A stretch of DNA of 64,000 nt from Pseudomonas frederiksbergensis (GCF_017114915.1 NZ_JAAUOE010000003.1:1-64000); one strand, 5' to 3'. Shown: positions 50,388-63,304, counted from the first letter of the stretch. The notes: generated by a model not told the origin, from the letters alone. A program made the numbers and translations.

Positions 50388-50813
50388 TCAGGCGGCGGAG
50401 GTCTGGCCTTCGCCCGCCAACTTGCGGTTCAACTGATACCGCCACCGTACATACAGCAACGCCGAGCAGAACACCGCCAGGCTCGCGCCCATCTCCAGCA
50501 AGCCGAACAGCTGCCGGTTCGGGTCATACGCGGCCAGTGCGCCTTTGATGAAATACAGGTTCACCACAAAACACATCCACGAATGCCCACGGGCGCTGCC
50601 GACGATCATCCCCGGCGCCAGCAACAGCAGGGGCACCAGTTCGATCAGCAGAATCACCCATGGCCGAGCGCCGTGCAGGTCGGCGAACATCAGGTAATAG
50701 GCACAGAGCAGTCCCGCCAGGCCGAAAAAGCACAGCAGGCTGATGACGCGCATCGCCCGTACTCGCGGTTCGAGCCATTCGATGGCGGGCAGGATTTTTG
50801 GCTTCTTGGCCAC
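50388..50813 (-). CDS. DUF2069 membrane protein
   Basis: Encodes 141 residues from GTG 50813, with GGAGGG upstream. Four predicted membrane helices (ISLLCFFGLAGLLCAYYLMF, VILLIELVPLLLLAPGMIVG, HSWMCFVVNLYFIKGALAAY, LLEMGASLAVFCSALLYVRW), the DUF2069 pattern. Function unknown. Starts just after wrbA in an arsC-wrbA operon. Confidence 0.82.
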   Translation of the reverse strand: MAKKPKILPAIEWLEPRVRAMRVISLLCFFGLAGLLCAYYLMFADLHGARPWVILLIELVPLLLLAPGMIVGSARGHSWMCFVVNLYFIKGALAAYDPNRQLFGLLEMGASLAVFCSALLYVRWRYQLNRKLAGEGQTSAA

Positions 50814-50815
50814 CC

Positions 50816-52344
<1,529 letters not shown>

Positions 52345-52350
52345 TCCGCT

Positions 52351-52453
52351 GATCGTTCCCACGCTCTGCGTGGGAATGCCGCCCGGGACGCTCCGCGTCC
52401 CTGTGACGCAGAGCGTCACTGGATGCATTCCCACGCAGAGCGCGGGAACGATC
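52351..52453. repeat. Third-family REP-like element
   Basis: GATCGTTCCCACGC...GCGGGAACGATC, ends on both sides. Confidence 0.85.
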
Positions 52454-52465
52454 GGGGCGGGAAGC

Positions 52466-52870
52466 TCAACCCTCTTCAAGCCACCAGCGCAACGGCTTGC
52501 CCTCGGCCGGCCAGAAGCGCATCTGGTCGATCGGCGAGACGTCCCAACGCTGGACGTTTTCCAGTGCTTGCAGAAAGCGTTTTTCCTGCTCCATCAACGC
52601 CGGCGCGCAGAGTTTGCGGGTGCTGCCGATCTTGCCGAAGCTCAGCTTTTCGCCTTCCAGGGCATACGGCGCGAACCAGTGGTTGCAGCCGCCGTTGCCG
52701 TAGGCCCGACCGTCGTCACCGAGGGTGATGGTCAGGTGGCTGTAATCCATCAGTGGACGTTCGCCGATCCACTCCAGGATGTAACTGCGGTTCTGTTGCA
52801 ACTTCACCGGCTCGGCGGCGCAGCCCAGCAGGCTGGCGCCAACCATCGCGGTCAGAGCAAGGCGTTTCAT
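52466..52870 (-). CDS. META-domain lipoprotein
   Basis: Encodes 134 residues from ATG 52870, overlapping the upstream stop by 1 bp. Lipobox LLGC. META/HslJ-type core: SYILEWIGERPLMDYSHLTITLGDDGRAYGNGGCNHWFAPYALEGEKLSFGKIGSTRKLC. Outer membrane-linked protein of unknown function; HslJ is tied to stress and novobiocin resistance. Confidence 0.82.
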   Translation of the reverse strand: MKRLALTAMVGASLLGCAAEPVKLQQNRSYILEWIGERPLMDYSHLTITLGDDGRAYGNGGCNHWFAPYALEGEKLSFGKIGSTRKLCAPALMEQEKRFLQALENVQRWDVSPIDQMRFWPAEGKPLRWWLEEG

Positions 52871-53304
52871 CACGCAGGCTCCCGGCATTTCGGGCACAGG
52901 TGTTTCTCGCCGACAGCGGTCCAGCCCAGTTCGGCAATCCGCGCGGTGGCGGCTGGTTTTTCGGCCTTGCTGCCCAGCTTGGCGTCGACCGCGAACTCGA
53001 AGTTCAGCTCTTTGGCGCAGCTGTCGCAGTTGACTTGCCAGGTGTGGATCGCCAATTCGCCGAACACCGGACCACTGGCCACCGCGACCCATTGGCCGGG
53101 CGGGTTGATCAGGTGGCGAACGGTTTCGACGGTCAGGCGCATGGACAAGTCCTTGCTGCCTTTGAGGGTCACTACCAGCACGTCGTTATTACGAATCGAG
53201 CCGCCGTTGCCGGTGACTTGATAACGCCCCGGCACCAGGGCGCGGCATTCTGTGAGGGTGTGTTGCGGGTTCATCAGGCTGTAGCGGAAATCGTGTTCGA
53301 CCAT
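52870..53304 (-). CDS. Hypothetical zinc-ribbon protein
   Basis: Encodes 144 residues from ATG 53304 (GGAGG upstream). CDSC (~97-100) and CPKC (~138-141) give a four-Cys zinc site. Co-translated with the META lipoprotein. No function recognised. Confidence 0.75.
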   Translation of the reverse strand: MVEHDFRYSLMNPQHTLTECRALVPGRYQVTGNGGSIRNNDVLVVTLKGSKDLSMRLTVETVRHLINPPGQWVAVASGPVFGELAIHTWQVNCDSCAKELNFEFAVDAKLGSKAEKPAATARIAELGWTAVGEKHLCPKCREPA

Positions 53305-53381
53305 GGGTCCTCCAAATATGCGCGATATGCTAGCACGGGCATGAACGCAGCATGGCGCGGGCTGGTGACCTTCGATCAGGT

Positions 53382-54374
53382 TCAACCGCCCTCGACCTGA
53401 TTCTGAGGCAACCCGGCCGCCCAGGCTGCGATGTTCTGCAACGTGGTCGCGGCAATCGCGCCCAGGGCTTCGCGGGTCAGGAAGGCCTGGTGCGCGGTGA
53501 CGATCACGTTCGGAAAGGTCAGCAGGCGCGCCAGCACATCGTCCTGCAGCGGCAGGTCGGAGCGGTCCTCGAAGAACAGCTGCGCTTCTTCTTCATAGAC
53601 ATCCAGCCCCAGATAGCCCAATTGGCCATTTTTCAACGCATCGATCAGCGCCGGCGTGTCCACCAGACCGCCGCGCCCGGTGTTGATCAGCATCGCGCCG
53701 GGCTGCATGTGCGCCAGTGACTCGCGGTTGATCAAATGTTTGCTCTGCTCGTTGAGCGGGCAATGCAGGCTGATGATCTGCGACTCGGCCAGCAGTTGCG
53801 GCAAGCTCAGGTAGCGCGCGCCGAGAGCTTCGACTTGCGGGTTCGGATAGGGGTCATAGGCCAGCAGCCGGCAGCCGAAGCCGTTCATGATTTTTGCGAA
53901 GGTCGCGCCAATCTGCCCGGTGCCGACCACGCCGACGGTCTTGCCCACCAGATCGAAACCGGTCAGCCCATGCAGGCTGAAATCGCCCTCGCGGGTACGG
54001 TTGTAGGCGCGGTGCAGGCGGCGGTTGAGCGCCAGGATCAGCGCCACCGCATGTTCGGCCACGGCGTGGGGCGAGTAGGCCGGAACCCGCACAACCGCCA
54101 GCCCCAAGCGCTTGGCCACTGTCAGGTCGACATGGTTGTAACCGGCCGAACGCAGGGCGATCAGCCGTGTACCGCCTGCCGCCAGGCGTTCGAGCACCGG
54201 GGCGCTGAGGTCATCATTGATGAAGGCGCAGACCACCTCGTGATGCTCGGCCAGCGTCGCGGTGTCGAGGCTCAGTCGCGCTGGCTGGAAATGCAGCTCG
54301 ATGCCGGCGGGCAGGTCGGCGGCGAGAAAACTGTCGCGGTCGTAAGTCTGACTGCTGAAAAGAATCGTGCGCAT
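53382..54374 (-). CDS. ldhA: Fermentative D-lactate dehydrogenase
   Basis: Encodes 330 residues. 2-hydroxyacid dehydrogenase fold: VGVVGTGQIGATFAKIM as the NAD site, Arg in NTGRGGLVDT, catalytic Glu in LDVYEEEAQLFFEDRSD, and His in VIVTAHQAFLT. Reduces pyruvate to D-lactate. Next to gacS as in other Pseudomonas, but separated by a REP-like element. Confidence 0.93.
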   Translation of the reverse strand: MRTILFSSQTYDRDSFLAADLPAGIELHFQPARLSLDTATLAEHHEVVCAFINDDLSAPVLERLAAGGTRLIALRSAGYNHVDLTVAKRLGLAVVRVPAYSPHAVAEHAVALILALNRRLHRAYNRTREGDFSLHGLTGFDLVGKTVGVVGTGQIGATFAKIMNGFGCRLLAYDPYPNPQVEALGARYLSLPQLLAESQIISLHCPLNEQSKHLINRESLAHMQPGAMLINTGRGGLVDTPALIDALKNGQLGYLGLDVYEEEAQLFFEDRSDLPLQDDVLARLLTFPNVIVTAHQAFLTREALGAIAATTLQNIAAWAAGLPQNQVEGG

Positions 54375-54401
54375 GCTGTCCTCCTGGAAATCTCAAACCC
54401 C

Positions 54402-54532
54402 GTAGCAGCTGCCGAAGGCTGCGTTCGGCGGCGAAGCCGTCGTAAAACCTGCATCCGCGGTTTACCTGAAAGACCGCAGTGCCTGATTTCACGACGGCTG
54501 CGCCGCCGGACGCAGCCTTCGGCAGCTGCTAC
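54402..54532. repeat. Long inverted repeat, second REP-like family
   Basis: GTAGCAGCTGCCGAAGGCTGCG... returns inverted as CGCAGCCTTCGGCAGCTGCTAC; related to 38241-38378. Confidence 0.85.
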
Positions 54533-54577
54533 AGGATTGAGCTTAGCCTTCAGGGCGCTCGGCGTTATTGCGCTGCA

Positions 54578-57325
54578 TCAGGCATTGATGCGTGCCTGGG
54601 CTGCCAGGCGATTGATGGCTCGCTCGAGTTCTTCCAGCGCGCCGCTGGCTTTGGGGTCCTGTTGCTTGAGCAGGGTTTCGCTGCGCTGGCAGGCGGCACG
54701 CAGTTGCGGGACGCCGCAATAACGGGTGGCGCCATGCAGGCGATGGACCCGCTCGATCAGGGCATTCTGGTCGCTGGCTTCACGGGCCACGCGGATGGCC
54801 TCGCGGTCGGCTTCCAGGGACGCCAGCAACATGGCCAGCATGTCCGCCGCCAGATCGGCCTTGCCGGCCGCCAGGCGCAGGCCTTCATCGTGATCGAGTA
54901 CCTGCAGCTCATGACTGCCGTTGCTTTCGCTGGAGCGTTCCGGCCCCAGGTTGCGCAGCGCCAGGCCGGTCCATTTCAACACCACCTGCGCCAGTTGCCG
55001 TTCGCTGATGGGTTTGGTCAGGTAGTCGTCCATGCCGCTTTGCAGCAACGCGCGTTTTTCATTGGCCATCGCGTGGGCGGTGAGGGCAACGACCGGCAGT
55101 GGCGTGCAATGGCGCTCGCTTTCCCACTGGCGAATCGCTTCGGTGCTTTGGCGCCCATCCATGCCGGGCATCTGCACGTCCATCAGCACCAGGTCGAAGG
55201 TCTCGTTCTGCACGGCCTTGATCGCGGCGTAACCGCTTTCCACCGCGAGCACCTTGGCGCCCATGTCTTCGAGCAGGGTTTGCACCAGCAGCAGATTGGC
55301 CGGGTTGTCGTCGACACAAAGGACTTTCGGCGCACGGCTGGAGACCGGTTCGGCGGGGTCGCTGCGTTGCTGGCGCGGATTGACCAGATCGGACAGGGCC
55401 CGACGCAGCTTGCGGGTGCAGGCCGGTTTGGACTGGAGCTGGCTGTGGGGGTTGGGCACCGAGAGGTGGAACAGCGTCAGTTCAGTGGTCGGGCACAGCA
55501 CCAACACTCGGCAGCCCAGGTGTTCAAGGTCCCAGATATGCTGGTTGAGGCGCTCCGGCGGCATGTCGTTGCTGGTGATGCCGAGCACTGCCAGACCGAT
55601 CGCCTGATCGGTCTGATGGGCGCCGGTCACGCCATTGGCCAGGCTTTCCAGGGTATTGAACGGCGTGACGGCCAGGCCGCAATCCTCCAGTTGATGCTGT
55701 AAGGCCTGACGGGCCAGTTCATGGTTTTCCAGCACCGCCACCCGTTGCCCGAGCAGCGGTGGGCCGGGCAGGTCTTCGGCGTCGTCGCGGGTTTTGGGCA
55801 GGCTCAGGCTGATCCAGAATTCCGAGCCTTCGCCCGGTGTGCTTTCGACGCCGATTTCGCCGCCCATTTGTTCGATCAGGCGTTTGGAAATCACCAGCCC
55901 AAGGCCCGTGCCGCCGGGTTGCCGGGACAACGAGTTATCCGCCTGGCTGAAGGCCTGGAACAAGGCGCGCACGTCCTGATTCGACAGACCGATGCCGGTG
56001 TCCTGAATGCTGATGCGCAGTTGCACGCTGTCTTCATGCTCTTCTTCAAGCATTGCCCGGGCGACGATGGTGCCTTCGCGGGTGAACTTGATCGCGTTGC
56101 TCACAAGGTTGGTGAGAATCTGCTTGAGTCGCAGCGGATCGCCCACCAGCGACAGTGGCGTATCGCGATAAACCAGGCTCACCAGCTCAAGCTCTTTGGC
56201 GTGGGCGGCCGGGGCGAGGATGTTCAAGGTGTCTTGCAGCAGGTCGCGCAGGTTGAACGGAATATGGTCGAGCACCAGTTTGCCGGCCTCGATTTTCGAG
56301 AAGTCGAGAATCTCGTTGATGATCCCCAGCAAGCTGTCGGCGGACTTTTCGATGGTGCCCAGGTAGTCGAGCTGGCGCGGTGTCAGTTCGCTTTTTTGCA
56401 GCAAATGCGTGAAACCGAGAATGCCGTTAAGCGGTGTGCGGATTTCATGGCTCATGTTGGCCAGGAACTCGGATTTGATCCGGCTCGCTTCCAGGGCTTC
56501 CTTGCGCGCCAGGTCCAGCTCGATGTTCTGGATCTCGATGGTTTCCAGGTTCTGGCGCACGTCTTCGGTGGCCTGGTCGACGCTGTTTTGCAATTCTTCC
56601 TGTGCGTTCTGCAGGGTCCCGGCCATTCGGTTGATGCCGGACGCCAGTTCATCCAGTTCCTGGCTGCCGAGGGGCGGCAGGCGGGTTTCCAGATGGCCGT
56701 CCTTGAGTTGTGCCACGGCTTGTTGGATCTGGCTCAACGGCCGGTTGATGGTCCGGCCCATACGCAACGCCAGCAGCGCCGCACCGGCCAGCCCCCCGCC
56801 GATCAGCAGCAGGCTGGCGAACAGACTGCGGTAACCGCGCAGCAACATGCCATTATGGGACAGCTCGAGTTCGACCCAGCCCAGCAGGCGGTCGGCTTCA
56901 TCGGGGATCAGGTCGCCGGCCAGGTTGCGGTGTTTGCCGAACACCGGCAGCAGATAACGCGTGGCGTCATTGCCACTGCGGCGCAGCAGCTGTGAACCGT
57001 TGCCCAGGGGCGCCTGATTGAGCATGGTCGGGCCGGCATGGGCCAGCGTCGTGCGGTCGGGGGCGAGGAAGGTCACCGCGCGCACGTCGGTCTGTTCCAG
57101 GGACTGGGTGGCGATGCGCTCCAGCAGGTCGTTGTCTTGGCGACCCATGGCCGGGGCCACCAGCGGCGCCAGCTGTTCGGCGATCATTTCGCCGCGCTGC
57201 ATGAGTTGGGCTTGCAGGTCCGATTGCTGCGTCCAGGTGAAATAACCGCCCAGGACCAACGCCATCAGGGTGGTCGGCAACAGGGTCAGCAACAGCACGC
57301 GGCCTTTAATTCCCAGTTTTTTGAG
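54578..57325 (-). CDS. gacS: Hybrid sensor kinase GacS
   Basis: Encodes 915 residues from GTG 57325, with GGGAGAG upstream. Membrane helices ~10-30 and ~160-180, HAMP, HisKA with His293 ([12 protein letters not shown]), HATPase ([10 protein letters not shown]), degenerate then true receiver with Asp716 ([11 protein letters not shown]), and C-terminal Hpt with His864 ([10 protein letters not shown]). Signals through GacA to the RsmX/Y/Z RNAs controlling secondary metabolism and biofilm formation. Confidence 0.96.
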   Translation of the reverse strand, partial: LKKLGIKGRVLLLTLLPTTLMALVLGGYFTWTQQSDLQAQLMQRGEMIAEQLAPLVAPAMGRQDNDLLERIATQSLEQTDVRAVTFLAPDRTTLAHAGPTMLNQAPLGNGSQLLRRSGNDATRYLLPVFGKHRNLAGDLIPDEADRLLGWVELELSHNGMLLRGYRSLFASLLLIGGGLAGAALLALRMGRTINRPLSQIQQAVAQLKDGHLETRLPPLGSQELDELASGINRMAGTLQNAQEELQNSVDQATEDVRQNLETIEIQNIELDLARKEALEASRIKSEFLANMSHEIRTPLNGILGFTHLLQKSELTPRQLDYLGTIEKSADSLLGIINEILDFSKIEAGKLVLDHIPFNLRDLLQDTLNILAPAAHAKELELVSLVYRDTPLSLVGDPLRLKQILTNLVSNAIKFTREGTIVARAMLEEEHEDSVQLRISIQDTGIGLSNQDVRALFQAFSQADNSLSRQPGGTGLGLVISKRLIEQMGGEIGVESTPGEGSEFWISLSLPKTRDDAEDLPGPPLLGQRVAVLENHELARQALQHQLEDCGLAVTPFNTLESLANGVTGAHQTDQAIGLAVLGITSNDMPPERLNQHIWDLEHLGCRVLVLCPTTELTLFHLSVPNPHSQLQSKPACTRKLRRALSDLVNPRQQRSDPAEPVSSRAPKVLCVDDNPANLLLVQTLLEDMGAKVLAVESGYAAIKAVQNETFDLVLMDVQMPGMDGRQSTEAIRQWESERHCTPLPVVALTAHAMANEKRALLQSGMDDYLTKPISERQLAQVVLKWTGLALRNLGPERSSESNGSHELQVLDHDEGLRLAAGKADLAADMLAMLLASLEADREAIRVAREASDQNALIERVHRLHGATRYCGVPQLRAACQRSETLLKQQDPKASGALEELERAINRLAAQARINA

Positions 57326-57695
57326 CACGCATCTCTCCCGCATCCAGCTGTTTATTGACCTGCACATGCGTCCGGCACGCGCCACTTGCGCAGTGTAGCG
57401 ATTTGCAGGCGGGCATTCTTCGTAAAATTGATGTCGTCATTCGTCGGTCGGTTCCATGCTTTTGGTCCGGGGAGCGAACCTTGGGTTGCCCCTGGCCAGG
57501 CAATCCCTTCAACATGGCCGAGTGGCTTTATTGGCTGATGACGCCATCGCGGGCTTGCCCGCGAAGAGGCCCCTCACATCCACCATAAAACCAGCCTTAT
57601 TCCCATAAGCCATAAGTCCCTTACTTTGCGTGATATGGCCTGCGCACGTTTGCCGGTATGATAGTCGCCCCCGCAGTCTGGATTGCGAATACGCC
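57326..57695. other. Divergent gacS-cysM region
   Basis: No gene seen. Holds one REP hairpin of the first family (57546-57565). Confidence 0.5.
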
Positions 57696-58598
57696 ATGAC
57701 CTTGCAGTACCCAACCATCGCCGATTGCGTCGGCAACACTCCGCTGGTCCGTTTGCAGCGCCTGCCTGGCGTCACCAGCAACACCCTTTTGCTCAAGCTC
57801 GAAGGGAACAACCCGGCGGGTTCGGTCAAGGACCGTCCGGCGCTGTCGATGATCACCCGCGCCGAGTTGCGCGGGCAGATCCACGCCGGCGATACGCTGA
57901 TCGAAGCGACCTCGGGCAACACCGGGATCGCCCTGGCCATGGCCGCCGCGATCAAGGGTTACAAGATGATCCTGATCATGCCGGACAACTCCAGCGCCGA
58001 ACGCAAAGCCGCGATGACGGCCTATGGCGCCGAGCTGATTCTGGTCAGCCAGGAAGAAGGCATGGAAGGCGCGCGCGACCTCGCCCAGCGAATGGAAGCC
58101 GAAGGCCAGGGCAAGGTATTGGACCAGTTTGCCAACTTCGACAATCCCGAGGCGCACTACACCACCACCGGCCCGGAAATCTGGCGTCAGACCCAGGGCA
58201 CCATCACCCATTTCGTCAGCTCGATGGGCACCACCGGCACCATCATGGGCGTCTCGCGCTACCTCAAGGAACAGAACGACAACGTGCAGATCATCGGCCT
58301 GCAACCGATGGAAGGCTCGGCGATTCCGGGCATCCGTCGCTGGCCGCAGGAATATCTGCCGAAGATCTACCAGGTCGATCGCGTGGACCGGATCGTCGAC
58401 ATGGCGCAAAGCGAAGCCGAAGACGTGACCCGTCGTCTGGCCCGCGAAGAAGGCATCTTCTGCGGCGTGTCCTCGGGCGGTGCTGTGGCGGCGATGCTGC
58501 GTCTGTCCAAAGAAGTTGAAAATGCGGTGATCGTCGCGATCATCTGCGACCGTGGCGACCGTTACCTGTCGACCGGCATTTTCGACGCGCCCAACTGA
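57696..58598 (+). CDS. cysM: O-acetylserine sulfhydrylase B
   Basis: Encodes 300 residues from ATG 57696. PLP-lysine in [12 protein letters not shown] (~45), [19 protein letters not shown], and phosphate-binding [10 protein letters not shown]. Makes cysteine from O-acetylserine and sulfide or thiosulfate. Overlaps rlmD by one base. Confidence 0.95.
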   Translation: MTLQYPTIADCVGNTPLVRLQRLPGVTSNTLLLKLEGNNPAGSVKDRPALSMITRAELRGQIHAGDTLIEATSGNTGIALAMAAAIKGYKMILIMPDNSSAERKAAMTAYGAELILVSQEEGMEGARDLAQRMEAEGQGKVLDQFANFDNPEAHYTTTGPEIWRQTQGTITHFVSSMGTTGTIMGVSRYLKEQNDNVQIIGLQPMEGSAIPGIRRWPQEYLPKIYQVDRVDRIVDMAQSEAEDVTRRLAREEGIFCGVSSGGAVAAMLRLSKEVENAVIVAIICDRGDRYLSTGIFDAPN

Positions 58599-59983
58599 TG
58601 GCCAAACACGAGAGAGGCCTGCGCTTCCAGCCCACGGGCGGCAGCAAGGCCCCGCAAGTCCCGACCGGTAAAAAGCAGCGCTTGACCATCGAGCGCCTGG
58701 CCAATGATGGTCGCGGTATCGCGTTTTTTGAAGGTCGCACCTGGTTCGTCATCGGCGCATTGGCCGGTGAAGAGGTCGAGGCTCGGGTCTTGGGTGCCCA
58801 CGGCAAAGTGGTCGAGGCACGTACCGAGCGGGTGTTCAAGACCAGTGAACTGCGCCGCCCGGCGCCGTGCGCCCATGCCGGCCGCTGCGGTGGTTGCAGC
58901 GTGCAGCATCTGCCCCATAACGAACAGCTCGCCCTGAAACAGCGCATGCTCGCCGAGCAATTGTCGCGGGTTGCCGGTGTCGAACCTGATGAGTGGGCAG
59001 CGCCGTTGAGCGGTCCGGAGTTCGGTTACCGGCGTCGCGCCCGAGTGGCGGTGCGTTGGGACATGAAAGCGAAAAAACTCGAAGTCGGCTTCCGCGCAGC
59101 CGGCAGTCAGGACATCGTCGCCATCGACGAATGCCCGGTGCTGGTACAGCCCTTGCAACCGATCATGACCGGCTTGCCGGACATGCTGCGGCGTTTGAGC
59201 AAACCTCAGGCGCTGGGGCATGTGGAGTTGTTCAGCGGTTCGTCATTGGCGGTGTTGCTGCGGCACATGGCGCCGTTGTCCGAAGCTGACATGACGATCC
59301 TCAAGGAATTCTGCGCGTTCCATGAGGCCCAGCTGTGGTTGCATGGCAACGGCGATCCGCAACCGGTCGAGGCCGATCAGTCCCTGGGTTATCGCCTTGA
59401 GCAGTGGGACTTGAACCTGGCGTATCGACCGGGAGACTTCATCCAGGTCAACGCCGGGGTCAACGAAGCGATGGTCGCCCAGGCATTGGAGTGGTTGGCG
59501 CCGAAATCCGATGAGCGGGTTCTGGATCTGTTCTGTGGCTTGGGCAACTTTGCCTTGCCGCTGGCCAAAGCCGTTCGCGAAGTGGTGGCGGTGGAAGGCG
59601 TGCAGGCCATGGTCGAGCGGGCCGCTGCGAACGCGGCTAGCAACAATCTGAATAATGCGAAGTTTTTTCAGGCCGATTTATCCCAGCCTTTGGCTGATGC
59701 CGAATGGGCCAGTGAAGGCTTTTGTGCGGTACTCTTGGACCCACCTCGCGACGGTGCTTTGGAGGTGGTGCGCAAGCTGGCGTCCCTGGGTGCCGAGCGA
59801 TTGGTGTATGTGTCGTGCAACCCTGCAACGCTGGCGCGCGACACGGTCGAATTGATCAAGCAGGGCTACCGGTTAAAACGTGCCGGGATTCTCGATATGT
59901 TTCCTCAGACGGCGCATGTCGAGGCCATGGCGTTATTTGAAGCGAGCCAGGATGGCTCGTCTGGTCCGACTGACCGTCCGTAA
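58598..59983 (+). CDS. rlmD: 23S rRNA (uracil-1939-C5) methyltransferase RlmD
   Basis: Encodes 461 residues. TRAM-like N-terminus, Fe-S Cys cluster [10 protein letters not shown] (~90-99) with another Cys in DECPVL, SAM motif [17 protein letters not shown], and catalytic Cys in [13 protein letters not shown]. Starts at TGATG overlap with cysM. Confidence 0.94.
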   Translation: MAKHERGLRFQPTGGSKAPQVPTGKKQRLTIERLANDGRGIAFFEGRTWFVIGALAGEEVEARVLGAHGKVVEARTERVFKTSELRRPAPCAHAGRCGGCSVQHLPHNEQLALKQRMLAEQLSRVAGVEPDEWAAPLSGPEFGYRRRARVAVRWDMKAKKLEVGFRAAGSQDIVAIDECPVLVQPLQPIMTGLPDMLRRLSKPQALGHVELFSGSSLAVLLRHMAPLSEADMTILKEFCAFHEAQLWLHGNGDPQPVEADQSLGYRLEQWDLNLAYRPGDFIQVNAGVNEAMVAQALEWLAPKSDERVLDLFCGLGNFALPLAKAVREVVAVEGVQAMVERAAANAASNNLNNAKFFQADLSQPLADAEWASEGFCAVLLDPPRDGALEVVRKLASLGAERLVYVSCNPATLARDTVELIKQGYRLKRAGILDMFPQTAHVEAMALFEASQDGSSGPTDRP

Positions 59984-60071
59984 CGCCGCGCCCCAGCCCG
60001 ACGGGGCGTACGGACAATGAAGGTCAGCGATTTGACGCATTGAATCTGCGTCGTAGGGAAGGTAAAGCAAG

Positions 60072-62315
60072 ATGGTACAGGTGAGAGCACACCAGCCGAT
60101 CAACACAGACGGCAGTATCAATCTCGAGGCTTGGCTCGATCACGCGGTCAGTATCGATACGGCACTGGATCGCGAAGCCTTGAAGGAGGCCTGCGAGTTC
60201 GCTCGCGAGGCCGAACAACAAGCCAATGCGGCAAAGAATCTGTGGTCCGAAGGGAACTCGAGTTTCCGCACGGGCCTTGAGATCGCCGAGATTCTCGCCG
60301 ACCTCAAACTCGATCAGGATTCGTTGGTCGCGGCGGTCTTGTACCGCGGCGTGCGCGAAGGCCAGATCCAGTTGCCGGCAGTCAGCCAGCGCTTCGGCCC
60401 GGTGGTGGCCAAACTGATTGACGGCGTGCAACGCATGGCGGCGATCAGCGACAGTCTGAGTCCGCGTAAATCCATGGTGATGGGCACCCAAGGCCAGGTG
60501 GAAAACCTGCGCAAGATGCTCGTGGCCATGGTCGACGACGTGCGCGTCGCGCTGATCAAACTGGCTGAACGCACCTGCGCGATCCGTGCGGTGAAAACTG
60601 CCGATGACGAGAAGCGCAACCGCGTCGCCCGTGAAGTCTTCGACATCTACGCGCCGCTGGCTCACCGCCTTGGTATCGGTCACATCAAGTGGGAGCTGGA
60701 GGACTTGTCCTTCCGTTACCTGGAGCCCGACCAGTACAAGCAGATCGCCAAGTTGCTCCACGAGCGACGGCTGGATCGCGAGCGTTTCATCAGCGATGTG
60801 ATGACCCAGCTGAAAAACGAATTGCACGCCACGGGCGTTGAGGCCGACATCAGCGGCCGGGCCAAACACATCTATTCGATCTGGCGCAAAATGCAGCGCA
60901 AGGGTCTGGAATTCAGCCAGATCTACGACGTGCGCGCCGTTCGCGTGCTGGTGCCGGAAATGCGCGACTGCTACACCGCGCTGGGCATCGTCCACACTTT
61001 GTGGCGGCACATCCCGAAAGAGTTCGACGACTACATCGCCAACCCGAAAGAGAACGGCTATCGCTCGCTGCACACCGCGGTGATCGGTCCTGAAGGCAAG
61101 GTGCTGGAAGTGCAGATCCGCACCCATGCCATGCACGAAGAAGCCGAGCTGGGTGTTTGCGCGCACTGGCGTTACAAGGGCACCGACGTCAAGTCAGGCT
61201 CGAACCACTACGAAGAGAAAATCTCCTGGCTGCGTCAGGTCCTGGAGTGGCACGAAGAGCTGGGCGATATCGGCGGCCTTGCCGAACAGCTGCGGGTCGA
61301 TATCGAGCCGGACCGGGTCTACATCTTCACCCCGGACGGTCACGCCATCGACTTGCCGAAGGGCGCGACACCGCTGGACTTCGCCTACCGCGTGCACACC
61401 GAGATCGGTCACAACTGCCGCGGCGCCAAGATCAACGGGCGCATCGTGCCGCTCAACTACAGCCTGCAAACCGGTGAGCAGGTCGAGATCATCACCAGCA
61501 AGCACGGCACCCCGAGCCGCGACTGGCTGAACCCGAACCTGGGTTACGTCACCACTTCGCGGGCGCGGGCCAAGATCGTTCACTGGTTCAAATTGCAGGC
61601 CCGCGATCAGAACGTCGCGGCCGGTAAAACCTTGCTCGAGCGCGAACTCAATCGCCTCGGCCTGCCGCAGGTGGATTTCGACAAGCTGGCCGAGAAGGCC
61701 AACATGAAGACCGCCGAGGACATGTTCGCCGCCTTGGGCGCGGGCGATTTGCGCCTGGCGCAACTGGTGAACCTGGCGCAGCAACTGGTCGAGCCGGAAC
61801 GCGGCAACGAACAGCTGGAACTGATCCCGCGCAAAGCCACCGGCTACAAACCGGGCAAGCGCGGCGACATCCAGATCCAGGGCGTCGGCAACCTGATGAC
61901 CCAGATGGCCGGCTGCTGCCAGCCGTTGCCGGGGGACGCCATCGTCGGTTACATCACCCAGGGCCGTGGCGTGAGCATTCACCGTCAGGACTGCGCCTCG
62001 GTGCTGCAACTGGCCGGGCGCGAGCCGGAGCGGATCATCCAGGTCAGCTGGGGTCCGGTGCCGGTGCTCACCTATCCGGTGGACATCATCATCCGCGCCT
62101 ACGACCGCTCCGGTCTGCTGCGTGACGTGTCGCAGGTACTGCTCAACGAGCGGATCAACGTGCTGGCGGTCAACACCCGCTCGAATAAAGAGGACAACAC
62201 CGCTTTGATGTCCCTGACCATCGAGATTCCGGGGCTGGATGCGCTGGGGCGGTTGCTGGGGCGGATTTCCCAGTTGCCGAACATCATCGAAACCCGCCGT
62301 AACCGCACGCCGTGA
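60072..62315 (+). CDS. relA: (p)ppGpp synthetase RelA
   Basis: Encodes 747 residues. The N-terminal hydrolase region lacks the HDxxED motif (LYRGVREGQ instead), so it should be synthesis-only. Synthetase domain with YDVRAVRVLVPE and NPKENGYRSLHTAVIGPEGKVLEVQIRT, TGS domain at ~412-475, Cys/His (GCCQPLPGDAIVGYITQGRGVSIHRQDC) and C-terminal ACT domain. Ribosome-bound stringent response enzyme. Confidence 0.96.
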   Translation: MVQVRAHQPINTDGSINLEAWLDHAVSIDTALDREALKEACEFAREAEQQANAAKNLWSEGNSSFRTGLEIAEILADLKLDQDSLVAAVLYRGVREGQIQLPAVSQRFGPVVAKLIDGVQRMAAISDSLSPRKSMVMGTQGQVENLRKMLVAMVDDVRVALIKLAERTCAIRAVKTADDEKRNRVAREVFDIYAPLAHRLGIGHIKWELEDLSFRYLEPDQYKQIAKLLHERRLDRERFISDVMTQLKNELHATGVEADISGRAKHIYSIWRKMQRKGLEFSQIYDVRAVRVLVPEMRDCYTALGIVHTLWRHIPKEFDDYIANPKENGYRSLHTAVIGPEGKVLEVQIRTHAMHEEAELGVCAHWRYKGTDVKSGSNHYEEKISWLRQVLEWHEELGDIGGLAEQLRVDIEPDRVYIFTPDGHAIDLPKGATPLDFAYRVHTEIGHNCRGAKINGRIVPLNYSLQTGEQVEIITSKHGTPSRDWLNPNLGYVTTSRARAKIVHWFKLQARDQNVAAGKTLLERELNRLGLPQVDFDKLAEKANMKTAEDMFAALGAGDLRLAQLVNLAQQLVEPERGNEQLELIPRKATGYKPGKRGDIQIQGVGNLMTQMAGCCQPLPGDAIVGYITQGRGVSIHRQDCASVLQLAGREPERIIQVSWGPVPVLTYPVDIIIRAYDRSGLLRDVSQVLLNERINVLAVNTRSNKEDNTALMSLTIEIPGLDALGRLLGRISQLPNIIETRRNRTP

Positions 62316-62346
62316 GAAACCTTCACGGAAATTGATGGTGAGATTT

Positions 62347-62417
62347 GTAGGAGCGAGGCTTGCCCGCGAAGGCGGTGTGTCAGGCACGACGCCTTCGCGG
62401 GCAAGCCTCGCTCCTGC
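62347..62417. repeat. Inverted REP pair between relA and mazG
   Basis: Two inverted copies of GTAGGAGCGAGGCTTGCCCGC, same family as at 28868. Confidence 0.88.
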
Positions 62418-62445
62418 AAGTGATGTGTGTAGGGATTAATGAAAG

Positions 62446-63279
62446 ATGTATTCACTTGAAGATCTATTGCACCTGATGAACCGCCTGCGCGACCCGCAAT
62501 ACGGTTGCCCGTGGGACATCAAGCAAACCTACGCCACCATCGTCCCGCACACCCTGGAAGAAGCCTACGAAGTCGCCGACGCCATCGAGCGCGGCGACTT
62601 CGATCACTTGCAGGGTGAGTTGGGCGACTTGTTGTTCCAGGTGGTTTATTACAGCCAACTGGCCCGGGAAGAAGGGCGCTTCGAGTTCGATGGCGTAGTC
62701 GACAGCATCACCCGCAAGTTGATTCGCCGTCACCCTCACGTGTTCCCCACCGGTGACCTGTACGCGCCGCTGGACATCCCGCGTTTGAATGAAGAACAGG
62801 TCAAGCAACGCTGGGAGGAGATCAAGGCTGAGGAACGGGCCGAGAAGTCTTCGGCGCCGCAGCAGTTGTCCTTGCTCGACGACGTACCCGCGGCGCTGCC
62901 GGCGCTGTCCCGTTCGGCAAAGCTGCAGAAGCGCGCAGGGCAGGTCGGTTTCGATTGGCCGGACGCCTTGCCGGTGCTCGACAAGGTGCGCGAAGAGCTC
63001 GATGAAGTGCTCGAAGCCATGTCCGAAAACGATCCGGCAGCGGTGGCCGACGAAATCGGCGACCTGCTGTTTTCCGTGGTCAATCTGGCGCGACACCTCA
63101 AGGTCGACCCGGAAACGGCACTGCGTGGCGCGAACACAAAATTTGAAAGACGCTTCCGATTTATCGAACAGGCATTGCGCGACACCCGCCGTCCCATAGA
63201 AGATTGCACCCTCGAAGAGTTGGACGCCTTATGGGGCGAAGCCAAACGTCAGGAAAAGAATTTGCCCAGCTGCGGCTGA
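62446..63279 (+). CDS. mazG: Nucleoside triphosphate pyrophosphohydrolase MazG
   Basis: Encodes 277 residues with two MazG domains: LRDPQYGCPWDIKQT...TLEEAYEVADAI...ELGDLLFQVVYYSQLA and a second with VREELDEVLEAM...EIGDLLFSVVNLARHL. Hydrolyses NTPs to monophosphates, limiting (p)ppGpp effects and mutagenic nucleotides. Follows relA as in enterics. Confidence 0.94.
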   Translation: MYSLEDLLHLMNRLRDPQYGCPWDIKQTYATIVPHTLEEAYEVADAIERGDFDHLQGELGDLLFQVVYYSQLAREEGRFEFDGVVDSITRKLIRRHPHVFPTGDLYAPLDIPRLNEEQVKQRWEEIKAEERAEKSSAPQQLSLLDDVPAALPALSRSAKLQKRAGQVGFDWPDALPVLDKVREELDEVLEAMSENDPAAVADEIGDLLFSVVNLARHLKVDPETALRGANTKFERRFRFIEQALRDTRRPIEDCTLEELDALWGEAKRQEKNLPSCG

Positions 63280-63304
63280 GCTGTTGCCTAAGTGAGTAAG
63301 CACC